From an uncultured Cryomorphaceae bacterium (GTDB lineage Bacteria > Bacteroidota > Bacteroidia > Flavobacteriales > Schleiferiaceae): a stretch of 64,000 bases of DNA. Shown here piece after piece: positions 1-5,996 of the stretch. Under the pieces are notes generated by a model, which was not told the origin of the DNA, made no database searches, and worked only from the letters and a program-made list of their open reading frames with translations. Made by a program: the position numbers and the translations under genes. The stretch spans positions 1,628,068-1,692,067 of the forward strand of contig CAKZJV010000007.1 in the NCBI GenBank assembly GCA_937120475.1, written 5' to 3'. Every line of letters starts with the position of its first letter. Positions within the stretch are counted from its first letter, which is position 1.

Positions 1-1
1 T

Positions 2-739
2 TACCAATCCAACCATGACCTCAACGTATCAGACGTTAAGCACATTGTAAACCAACTGGCTAAAAACCCTCGGGTAGATGCCAACCGGATTGGCCTAATT
101 TCCTACAGTGCCGGGGGATGGATCGCTCCGCAGGTAGCAGCCACCTCGGAAACACCGGTAGCCTTTCTGATCACACTAGTTGGTCCCACAACCAGTGTTT
201 TACAGCAACAACTGGACGGAATGGAAGCTTTTGTATTAGAGGAAGGCCTGGACGAAGCATCCCAAAAAGATGCTTTGCGCTATACCCGCCTACTGTTTGC
301 CAGGGACGACCAAAATAAAGTGTTCGATGAGCTGCAAAACCTGGTGGACCGGGGTAAAAAAGCCGGGTGGACCGAGTGGCTTGAAACGGATGACTACGTT
401 TACTCAGCGGATAGTTTTGATCAACTTTGGGTGCAACGTTTCAGCCATGATCCGGCCCCGGACCTGAAAGCCTACCCGGGTCCCTTTTTGGCTATTTTTG
501 GGGAGAAAGACTTTATTGTACCGTACCGGATACAAGTGGAACAGTTGGAAAGCCTGATGCAGGAGGCACAAAAAGAAAATTACCAGGTTAAAGTGCTGTC
601 CCAGGCCCGCCACGACCTGGAACACGGTTCACAAATCCGGGAATTAGGGGGTAATGCCCGCTATTTTAAATACGACCGGGTGGCCTACGGTGCGGTACAG
701 TATATCATTGATTTTTTGCGGGAGGAAGGGGTTTTATAG
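2..739 (+). CDS. Alpha/beta hydrolase, C-terminal part (gene enters from left edge)
   Basis: The reading frame is open from the first bases of the window, so the start lies upstream; about 245 residues are visible. An S-Y-S-A-G-G stretch after a beta strand (near base 105) fits the nucleophile elbow of alpha/beta hydrolases. Later come an Asp in F-G-E-K-D (near base 510) and a His in A-R-H-D-L (near base 615), in the order Ser-Asp-His expected for the catalytic triad. Bacteroidota have many such secreted or cytoplasmic esterase/peptidase-like proteins of the S9/dienelactone-hydrolase type. The substrate cannot be told from this fragment, and the N-terminus (signal peptide or not) is not visible. 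Confidence 0.8.
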   Translation, partial: YQSNHDLNVSDVKHIVNQLAKNPRVDANRIGLISYSAGGWIAPQVAATSETPVAFLITLVGPTTSVLQQQLDGMEAFVLEEGLDEASQKDALRYTRLLFARDDQNKVFDELQNLVDRGKKAGWTEWLETDDYVYSADSFDQLWVQRFSHDPAPDLKAYPGPFLAIFGEKDFIVPYRIQVEQLESLMQEAQKENYQVKVLSQARHDLEHGSQIRELGGNARYFKYDRVAYGAVQYIIDFLREEGVL

Positions 740-821
740 TTTTTAGGTTTTCTTTGGCACAAGAAGGTTACATTGGATTTTTTTCGATCTTATCGGTTTG
801 TAAGTACTTAGCAAGCCATTA

Positions 822-905
822 AGCCTTTTAAGGTACTTATTTTCAATTCATTAGAATTAAGCACTTTAAAAAGGTGCTATTGCGTTTATTCACTAGTTGT
901 AGGGC
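822..905. repeat. Imperfect fold-back sequence, left flank of the cassette-like gene (attC-like)
   Basis: Bases 822-838 and 859-878 are imperfect inverted repeats with unpaired single bases, enclosing a perfect 5-bp inner stem (845-849 with 854-858, loop ATTA). About 20 bases later comes GTTGTAGGGC (896-905), whose exact reverse complement opens the fold-back on the other side of the next gene (1792-1801). A bulged imperfect hairpin ending in GTT resembles integron attC recombination sites, but the GTTRRRY core is not exact, so this is an inference from architecture only. Confidence 0.4.
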
Positions 906-944
906 ATTAGAAACAGATACAGAACAATGATAAAATGAACCATT

Positions 945-1790
945 ATGACAGAAAAGGAAATAACAGAGTTAATTGTTAATCATATTTCTGAAAACCTATT
1001 TAAGGTAATTGGATTAATATTTACAGTTTTAGGAGTGATTATTTCTTCAACTTGGTTTGTTTGCAAAAAATGGTTTCAAAGAGAAATTAAGCATCTGCGT
1101 GATTCTAAATCATCTGAATGCAATATATTAAAAGAAAGAATTGAATACTTAACTCAAAAGCTGCAAGACAATAATTCCTATGCGAAAGGCATTATAGAAG
1201 TTGCGAAACATCAACTTTTGGAGGAACGAAATGAGATAAAGTCAATCGAAGACAATGAATTAGTTTCTGAGTATGAAAATAAAATTGCAAGAATAACCCA
1301 GAATTATAATGACCAAATAAAAATATTAACAGAAGAAAAGGATACTCTATATAATTTACTTAAAAAGTCTAAGATTGAAAAAACAGAAATGCTGGATAAG
1401 TTATATACTTTGGTGCTGTATTCGGAAAAACTTAATTATAATAAAGATTTTAAGTATCACATAAATCTTTGTTTTAATGATTTATCTAATAACCAGAATG
1501 ATTCCAACTTCTATTTCACGTATTCAAGATTTACTTTATTATTATCTACCTACATTATTCATTCATTTGAAATATTAAAAAAGGATAAGAAGAAGCTTGA
1601 TTTTAAGTTTTTTAACAATCGTTTGGACAATCTAAATCATACAATAAAAATTATCAAACCATTTATGTATGATAATGATAGCGATAACCCTCAGTTAAAA
1701 TCTTTAATAGATAAAATTAAAAAATCGCTTAATGATTTAAATGATAAAGGGAATGACAAAGAAAATATGGAAGATGAGGAAAAAGAATAA
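945..1790 (+). CDS. Hypothetical protein: one N-terminal membrane segment plus long coiled coil
   Basis: I do not recognise a family. The 281-residue protein has one strongly hydrophobic segment at about residues 20-42, followed by a basic Cys/Lys/Trp-rich edge. Residues about 45-150 are a highly charged, Glu/Lys/Asn-rich helical stretch that reads as coiled coil, and the C-terminal half is polar and helical. This suggests a membrane-anchored protein with a large cytoplasmic part. The gene is clearly more AT-rich and Lys/Asn-rich than its neighbours. It stands alone between two imperfect fold-back sequences, a sign of recent acquisition. The ATG at 945 places the membrane segment near the N-terminus. 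Confidence 0.7.
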   Translation: MTEKEITELIVNHISENLFKVIGLIFTVLGVIISSTWFVCKKWFQREIKHLRDSKSSECNILKERIEYLTQKLQDNNSYAKGIIEVAKHQLLEERNEIKSIEDNELVSEYENKIARITQNYNDQIKILTEEKDTLYNLLKKSKIEKTEMLDKLYTLVLYSEKLNYNKDFKYHINLCFNDLSNNQNDSNFYFTYSRFTLLLSTYIIHSFEILKKDKKKLDFKFFNNRLDNLNHTIKIIKPFMYDNDSDNPQLKSLIDKIKKSLNDLNDKGNDKENMEDEEKE

Positions 1791-1791
1791 C

Positions 1792-1891
1792 GCCCTACAA
1801 CAAATAAATATACGTAATGCGGGGTGATTTGCTTAATTTGAGTTTTCGAGCAATTAATAAGCAAAGTAGCGGTTTGTTAGTGAAATGCCCT
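1792..1891. repeat. Imperfect fold-back sequence, right flank of the cassette-like gene (attC-like)
   Basis: The element starts one base after the stop codon of the preceding gene with GCCCTACAAC, the exact reverse complement of 896-905. The outer arms (CTACAACAAAT, and TTTGTTAG at 1873-1880) pair with an unpaired extra base. Inside is an 8-bp perfect stem TTTGCTTA (1828-1835) with TAAGCAAA (1858-1865) around a 22-nt loop. The architecture, a long bulged stem right at the end of an AT-rich gene, is what an integron attC site looks like, but no integrase gene is in the window. Confidence 0.45.
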
Positions 1892-1906
1892 GAAATCCCG
1901 CACTAC

Positions 1907-1935
1907 CCTCGCTGGCGCGAGCGTCACGCTCGTGC
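1907..1935 (+). repeat. REP-like palindromic element, left copy
   Basis: These 29 bp are the exact reverse complement of 2537-2565 on the other side of the transposase gene. Each copy contains the internal palindrome CGAGCG-TCA-CGCTCG, which can form a 6-bp stem with a 3-nt loop. Short GC-rich hairpins in inverted orientation around a RAYT gene are the recognised substrate arrangement of this transposase family. Confidence 0.85.
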
Positions 1936-1972
1936 TGCAACCCTACTAAAAGTATAGCCGTACCTTTCCATT

Positions 1973-2524
1973 GTGAGCCGTAAGTATAAATTTCACGATA
2001 AAGAAGGTATTTATTTCATTTCGTTTGCTACCGTATACTGGGTAGACTTATTTACCCGGCCGGAGTATTTTAAGGTGGTAACCGATGCACTGCAGTATTG
2101 CCGTACACATAAAAGCCTGGAAATTTTCGGTTACTGTATTATGCCTAGTCATGTTCATTTACTATTTCGTTCAGCAAGTGGTGATCCTTCCAGTCTATTG
2201 CGGGATTTGAAAGGCTTTACGGCACGAGCACTATTGAAAGAGATTCAAAACCATCCACAGGAAAGTAGAAAAGAATGGTTACTCAGTATGTTTGAGGAGG
2301 CCGGTCAGAAAAATAGCAACGTAAGCCGGCACCAATTGTGGCAACAACACAATAAACCAATCGAGCTATGGTCTCATACCGTATTTCAGGAAAAACTGAA
2401 TTATGTACACAGAAACCCGGTCCAAAGCGGATTTGTTACGGAAGATGAAGACTGGAAGTTCAGCAGTGCGCGTAATTATGCTAGAGAAGATCAAACGGTG
2501 CTGGAAATTGATTTGATAGTTTGA
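1973..2524 (+). CDS. REP-associated tyrosine transposase (RAYT, TnpA-REP / Y1 family)
   Basis: The 183-residue protein has the hallmarks of the single-strand DNA transposase family that mobilises REP hairpins. The HUH metal-binding motif is in M-P-S-H-V-H-L-L-F (about residues 57-65). Near the C-terminus is the conserved Y-V-H-R-N-P-V-Q-S-G-F block (about residues 143-153), where the family has its Y-[IV]-[HE]-x-N-P-V motif. The length fits complete RAYTs. The frame opens with GTG, the only plausible initiator before the conserved N-terminal block. The gene stands alone and is framed by two inverted REP-like hairpins, so this is probably a complete RAYT-REP locus. RAYTs are usually vertically inherited single-copy genes, not typical insertion sequences. 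Confidence 0.92.
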   Translation: MSRKYKFHDKEGIYFISFATVYWVDLFTRPEYFKVVTDALQYCRTHKSLEIFGYCIMPSHVHLLFRSASGDPSSLLRDLKGFTARALLKEIQNHPQESRKEWLLSMFEEAGQKNSNVSRHQLWQQHNKPIELWSHTVFQEKLNYVHRNPVQSGFVTEDEDWKFSSARNYAREDQTVLEIDLIV

Positions 2525-2536
2525 TGTATAGTAAAG

Positions 2537-2565
2537 GCACGAGCGTGACGCTCGCGCCAGCGAGG
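2537..2565 (-). repeat. REP-like palindromic element, right copy
   Basis: Exact inverted copy of 1907-1935, starting 12 bp after the transposase stop codon. It carries the same CGAGCG/CGCTCG stem and may also act as a transcription stop for the transposase gene. Confidence 0.85.
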
Positions 2566-2955
2566 TAAAACACCACTCCACAGTGGACATCTTAGCCCGG
2601 CAATTTCTGGCGAGCAACTCCCGCTGATTGTATTAGAGTAAACTCAAGCTTTTAGCTCAAATTGCTACCACGAGCGTTTTTCAGTTACCGAAGCTCAAAC
2701 GTTCGTAAAACAACCCAACTTAAAATATAGCAACACCCACCCGACTCCCTGCCTGTCCGGGAGGTTGGTGCTGTTGTGACCTTAACACCAGGATCAAAAA
2801 TCATCCATAATGTATAGCAGATGAACCAAAAAAAAGCGATCCTTGTTGGTGTTAATCCGGTGAACTATTCTTGTTTTAACCTCCTCTCTTCATATATTTC
2901 AGAATTATTTACAATATATTGATTCCCATCAAGGTGAACTAAAACATAAAGCTCC
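2566..2955. other. Intergenic stretch without a gene; one bulged hairpin
   Basis: No coding signal was found on either strand. Bases 2731-2776 can form a bulged hairpin (CAACA with TGTTG at the ends, CTCCC with GGGAG inside) followed by GTGACC. It loosely resembles the fold-backs around the 945-1790 gene, but the match is too poor to call. The promoter of the following gene probably lies here; no clear TAnnTTTG box was recognised. Confidence 0.4.
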
Positions 2956-2961
2956 ATGGAT

Positions 2962-4146
2962 ATGAAGAAATTTTTACTGCTTGCCCTAATTTTATTTGCC
3001 ACTTTCTCATTTGCGCAAAGCTGGCAACCTATTGCCAATTTACCCAGTGGAAGGCACCATCCGGTAACCTTCACGCTCAATGGTAAAGGTTATGCGGTTA
3101 CCGGCACCAATTCGTCCAATAGTCCAACTAAAGACTTTTACGAATACGATCCCCTTACCGATAGCTGGAGTACGCTCACCAGCTTCCCCGGTGCAGCGCG
3201 GAGTTTTGGAATTGGACTTAGTCTCAATGGCAAAGGCTACCTGGGCTTTGGAGCTACTACAACCCAATACTTGTATGATTTATGGAGCTATGACCCACAA
3301 ACCGGTCAATGGACTCAACTGGCCATTTGCCCTTGTACCGGGCGAAGGCACCCGGCCATGATTGCCCTGGGCAACAAAATATACGTTGGGCTAGGTGATG
3401 ATGCTAACGGTAATCTACGCGACTGGTGGATGTATAATATAAATACTGATTCCTGGACCCAAATAGGGAACCTGCCAGGACCTCCCCGCCACCACCCTTT
3501 TCAATTTAAAGCCGATGGAGAACTGTTCGCAGGAATGGGCCATGGTGCTGGAATTTATGATGACTGGTATAAATTAGATACCACCACCAATAGTTGGACA
3601 GCAGTAAAGGACTTCCCTGGTGAAGCACGTGTGGCGGGCACCCAATTTAGCTGGAATGGTTTCGGGTTTGTACTAAGTGGTGATGGCAGCGACCATAGCT
3701 TTATGGCTACTGGCGAAATGTGGCGTTACGCTGCGGATACTGATTCCTGGACTCAATTTGCAGCGCACCCTGGCATCAGTCGCTGGGCACCAGGCAGCTT
3801 TGTGATCAACGATCACGTGTATTTCTTTGGTGGCTTCAATCGTTTGAACCAGCAATACCCATTAGCTGCCTACAAGTTTGACCTCGCAGGGGCCACCGTG
3901 AGTATTGAGGAACAAACCGTAGCTGGGCTTTCTATTTTCCCTAATCCCGGTAGCGATGTGATCCACTGGGATACGGATCAAAATGTAAGTGAAGTGCAGG
4001 TGCTCAATACCGTAGGTCAGCTTATTAAAAGCACCTCTGCACATTATAAGGAGCTAAACATAAGTTCTTTGCAACCGGGCATTTACCTGGTTCAATTTAA
4101 GGAGGGGGAGAAGGTTTTGCGAACCGTGAAATGGATAAAGGAATAG
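2962..4146 (+). CDS. Secreted Kelch-like beta-propeller protein with T9SS type A sorting domain
   Basis: The 394-residue protein begins with a clear signal peptide (MKK, a hydrophobic Leu/Phe-rich core, cleavage after F-A-Q near residue 19). Residues about 25-310 carry about six Kelch-type blades, each with a Y-D-P/x-T-D-S-W-x-x-L pattern and a following G-R-x-x-x-x-x-x-x-G-K-x-Y-x-G-x-G strand. The last ~75 residues hold the I-F-P-N-P-G motif and end in P-G-I-Y-L-V-x-F-K-x-G-E-K-V, a T9SS type A C-terminal domain, so the product is exported across the outer membrane. An ATG two codons earlier (2956) is possible, but the second Met gives the standard signal peptide. Substrate or partner is unknown; propellers of this kind often bind proteins or glycans. 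Confidence 0.85.
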   Translation: MKKFLLLALILFATFSFAQSWQPIANLPSGRHHPVTFTLNGKGYAVTGTNSSNSPTKDFYEYDPLTDSWSTLTSFPGAARSFGIGLSLNGKGYLGFGATTTQYLYDLWSYDPQTGQWTQLAICPCTGRRHPAMIALGNKIYVGLGDDANGNLRDWWMYNINTDSWTQIGNLPGPPRHHPFQFKADGELFAGMGHGAGIYDDWYKLDTTTNSWTAVKDFPGEARVAGTQFSWNGFGFVLSGDGSDHSFMATGEMWRYAADTDSWTQFAAHPGISRWAPGSFVINDHVYFFGGFNRLNQQYPLAAYKFDLAGATVSIEEQTVAGLSIFPNPGSDVIHWDTDQNVSEVQVLNTVGQLIKSTSAHYKELNISSLQPGIYLVQFKEGEKVLRTVKWIKE

Positions 4147-4190
4147 TTTAAAATAATCCTCTACAAATTAAATCCGTACAAGGTTAAAAC

Positions 4191-4225
4191 AGCCTTGAAC
4201 TTGCCTGCGGCAAGCAGGCCTTAAA
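4191..4225 (+). repeat. Short interspersed palindromic repeat, copy 1
   Basis: A 35-bp sequence with core CTTGCC-TGC-GGCAAG (hairpin) that recurs perfectly, in inverse orientation, 25 kb away at 29661-29695, and in diverged form at 4337-4368. It lies between the Kelch-like gene and the tRNA-Leu terminators. Confidence 0.75.
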
Positions 4226-4227
4226 AC

Positions 4228-4260
4228 AAAAAACCCTTGGCTTTCGCTCAAGGGTTTTTT
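4228..4260. terminator. Bidirectional rho-independent terminator (duplicated unit, left copy)
   Basis: AAAAAACCCTTG pairs with CAAGGGTTTTTT around a 9-nt loop, giving a perfect 12-bp stem with A and T tracts on the two sides. It can end transcription of the Kelch-like gene on the plus strand. The sequence closely resembles the terminator at 4395-4426 (same GGCTTTC loop start), consistent with duplication. Confidence 0.8.
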
Positions 4261-4320
4261 CTGTACAGGCGGAGAGACTCCCCTCAGCTGCGTTCGGGAT
4301 AAACTTCTCGTCTCTCCTGT
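4261..4320. repeat. Partial duplicate of the tRNA-Leu 3' end joined to a GC-rich hairpin
   Basis: Bases 4261-4280 are identical to 4428-4447, which cover the acceptor 3' strand and part of the T arm of tRNA-Leu plus three downstream bases. The rest of the tRNA is absent. Instead comes a sequence with CCTCAGCTGCGTTCGGGA, closed by GGAGAGAC (4271-4278) and GTCTCTCC (4310-4317). This looks like the scar of a tandem duplication or of integration/excision at a tRNA 3' end. Confidence 0.6.
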
Positions 4321-4336
4321 TCTCCTAAGAGTAAAC

Positions 4337-4368
4337 TTTGAACTTGCCCACGGCAAGCAGATCTTAAA
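4337..4368 (+). repeat. Short interspersed palindromic repeat, diverged copy 2
   Basis: A diverged version of 4191-4225 with core CTTGCC-CAC-GGCAAG. As in copy 1, it is followed by a terminator and then the tRNA-Leu 3' end sequence, showing that the whole unit (repeat, terminator, tRNA end) exists twice in tandem. Confidence 0.6.
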
Positions 4369-4394
4369 CCTTTACAACTTTAATACTTTCAATA

Positions 4395-4426
4395 AAAAAC
4401 CCTCTGGCTTTCACCAGAGGGTTTTT
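4395..4426. terminator. Terminator of the tRNA-Leu gene
   Basis: AAAAACCCTCTGG pairs with CCAGAGGGTTTTT around a short loop (perfect 13-bp stem). It begins 4 bp beyond the tRNA 3' end on the minus strand, so it is positioned to end the tRNA transcript; A and T tracts on both sides make it usable in both directions. Confidence 0.85.
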
Positions 4427-4430
4427 CCTG

Positions 4431-4512
4431 TACAGGCGGAGAGACTCGAACTCTCACACCTTGCGGCACTAGATCCTAAGTCTAGCGTGTCTACCAATTC
4501 CACCACGCCTGC
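4431..4512 (-). tRNA. tRNA-Leu (anticodon TAG)
   Basis: On the minus strand an 82-nt cloverleaf can be drawn. The acceptor GCAGGCG pairs with CGCCTGT (G1-U72 wobble), followed by discriminator A. The D arm has GGTAGAC. The anticodon stem GCTAGA/TCTAGT holds loop CTTAGGA with anticodon TAG, the variable arm is class II with a stem (TGCCGC AAG GTGTGA region), and the T loop reads GTTCGAGTC. The long variable arm and TAG anticodon identify a leucine tRNA. CCA is not encoded. Confidence 0.95.
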
Positions 4513-4521
4513 ATTATGTTT

Positions 4522-4552
4522 CAAAGATAATCATCTTCAAAACGGGCGGCAA
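4522..4552 (-). promoter_or_regulatory. Bacteroidota-type promoter of tRNA-Leu
   Basis: On the minus strand TTG (4552-4550), a 20-nt spacer and TATCTTTG (4529-4522) match the -33/-7 consensus TTG-N17-23-TAnnTTTG of this phylum exactly. The -7 box ends 10 bases before the tRNA 5' end. Confidence 0.75.
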
Positions 4553-4595
4553 ATATAAGTGATTTATAACACTTACACCATCCCCTTTTCAACGG

Positions 4596-4626
4596 TTGGG
4601 TAAACCTGTCAGAATATCTACATTTG
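4596..4626 (+). promoter_or_regulatory. Bacteroidota-type promoter of the flavin reductase gene
   Basis: TTG (4596-4598), a 20-nt spacer and TACATTTG (4619-4626) match the consensus exactly. Transcription would start near 4633, so translation must begin downstream, at the ATG at 4669 and not at the in-frame TTG at 4624, which lies inside the -7 box. Confidence 0.75.
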
Positions 4627-4668
4627 CTCTGCTTTTTCTCAAAGCTTTGTAACCCTAAGTTGGTACCC

Positions 4669-5571
4669 ATGAAATCTTTCGATCTTAAGAACCTGGACGG
4701 AAAAACAGCTCATGCCCATTTATTGGGAGCAGTGGGTCCGCGACCCATTGCGTTGGCCAGCACCATCGACAGTGATGGCAATGCCAACCTCAGTCCGTTC
4801 AGTTATTTCAACGTTTTCAGTTCCAACCCCCCGGTGCTTATTTTTTCACCGGCCAGAAGGGTTCGCAACAATACCACCAAGGATACTTTACACAATGCAC
4901 AAGCCACCCGCGAAGTGGTGATCAATGTGGTGAGCTATGACATTGTTCAGCAAACTTCACTGGCCTCTACCGAATACGATACCGAGGTAAACGAATTTGT
5001 AAAGTCCGGGCTCACGCCTATTCCTTCTGAAACGGTACAGCCCTTCCGCGTTAAGGAGTCACCGGTACAGTTCGAGTGCCGTGTGAACGACATCGTAAGC
5101 CTGGGCGAAAATGGAGGAGCCGGGAACCTCATTATTTGCGAGGTGCAGCGTATGCATGTAAATGATGAAATACTGGATGAAAACGGGATTATTGATCCAC
5201 GAAAGATAGACCTGGTGGCCCGCATGGGTGGCAACTGGTACTGCCGAGCGAATGGTGATGCCCTTTTTGAGGTAGAAAAACCACTGACCACCAAGGGTAT
5301 TGGCGTAGATCAAATACCTAAACGTATTCGCCAAAGCATGTACCTTAATGGTAATGATTTAGGCAAACTGGGCAATGTGGAACGCCTGCCGAACGACCAG
5401 GAGCTAAATGAGTTTGCCCAACGCTTCCGTGTACAGGAAATTTTCAGCAGTTCGTCCGATGGCATGGAGGTTAGAGAGCAGCTGCACCAGTATGCCAAGG
5501 AGTTACTGGACGAAGGAAAAGTACAAAAGGCCTGGAAGGCCTTACTATGTGACAAATTAAACCGTGTTTAA
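4669..5571 (+). CDS. Flavin reductase-like domain protein (FMN-binding split barrel)
   Basis: The 300-residue protein has an N-terminal FMN-binding split-barrel domain of the flavin-reductase/DIM6 family. G-P-R-P-I-A-L-A-S-T near residues 21-30, S-P-F-S-Y-F-N and S-N-P-P-V-L-I-F-S near 43-65, and E-F-C-R/E-C-R in the middle are typical of the flavin-binding loops. About 80 extra C-terminal residues are predicted helical. Members bind FMN and either reduce free flavin or act as FMN-dependent oxidoreductases; which one is not evident. The start is fixed by the upstream promoter. A DUF3127 gene follows 11 bp downstream and probably shares the transcript. Confidence 0.88.
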   Translation: MKSFDLKNLDGKTAHAHLLGAVGPRPIALASTIDSDGNANLSPFSYFNVFSSNPPVLIFSPARRVRNNTTKDTLHNAQATREVVINVVSYDIVQQTSLASTEYDTEVNEFVKSGLTPIPSETVQPFRVKESPVQFECRVNDIVSLGENGGAGNLIICEVQRMHVNDEILDENGIIDPRKIDLVARMGGNWYCRANGDALFEVEKPLTTKGIGVDQIPKRIRQSMYLNGNDLGKLGNVERLPNDQELNEFAQRFRVQEIFSSSSDGMEVREQLHQYAKELLDEGKVQKAWKALLCDKLNRV

Positions 5572-5582
5572 AATATTCAGAA

Positions 5583-5948
5583 ATGGAAATTTCAGGAGCT
5601 ATAAAAAAGATCGGGGAAACCCAGCAAATTACCGACTCCTTCCGCAAGCGGGAAGTAGTGGTTACCACTGAAGAACAATATCCGCAACATATACAAGTGG
5701 AGTTTATACAAGACCGTACCGGCCTGTTGGACGGTTATAACGTAGGCGATAAGGTGAACATCGGCTTTAACCTCAAAGGCCGTGAATGGACCTCACCCCA
5801 GGGTGAAGTAAAATATTTCAACACCGTACAGGGCTGGCGCATTGAAAAAGCCGGTGCCGCTGGTGCTAAAGGCGGTGGTAATGCTTCCGCCTCCGATATG
5901 CCACCTATGCCTCCCATGGGTGACGATGAGGACGACCTGCCCTTTTAA
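5583..5948 (+). CDS. DUF3127 protein, OB-fold-like, with an SSB-like acidic tail
   Basis: The 121-residue protein matches the Bacteroidota DUF3127 family: residues about 1-90 are a beta-rich domain starting M-E-I-S-G-A-I and containing F-R-K-R-E-V-V-V and G-F-N-L-K-G-R-E-W. The family is thought to adopt an OB-fold. After a Gly/Ala/Pro/Met-rich linker the protein ends in D-D-E-D-D-L-P-F, very close to the C-terminal tip by which single-stranded DNA-binding proteins recruit partner proteins. This suggests, but does not prove, a role in DNA transactions. It is probably co-transcribed with the preceding flavin reductase gene. Confidence 0.85.
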   Translation: MEISGAIKKIGETQQITDSFRKREVVVTTEEQYPQHIQVEFIQDRTGLLDGYNVGDKVNIGFNLKGREWTSPQGEVKYFNTVQGWRIEKAGAAGAKGGGNASASDMPPMPPMGDDEDDLPF

Positions 5949-5996
5949 GATAGTGGGGGTAGTGCGGAAATTTTTAAATTCCCGCTAAAAACCAAC

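Noticed and set aside
2668-2711. Possible third REP-like copy (CCACGAGCG and CGTTCG nearby)
   Set aside because: Only about 9 bases match the REP element and the palindrome is broken.
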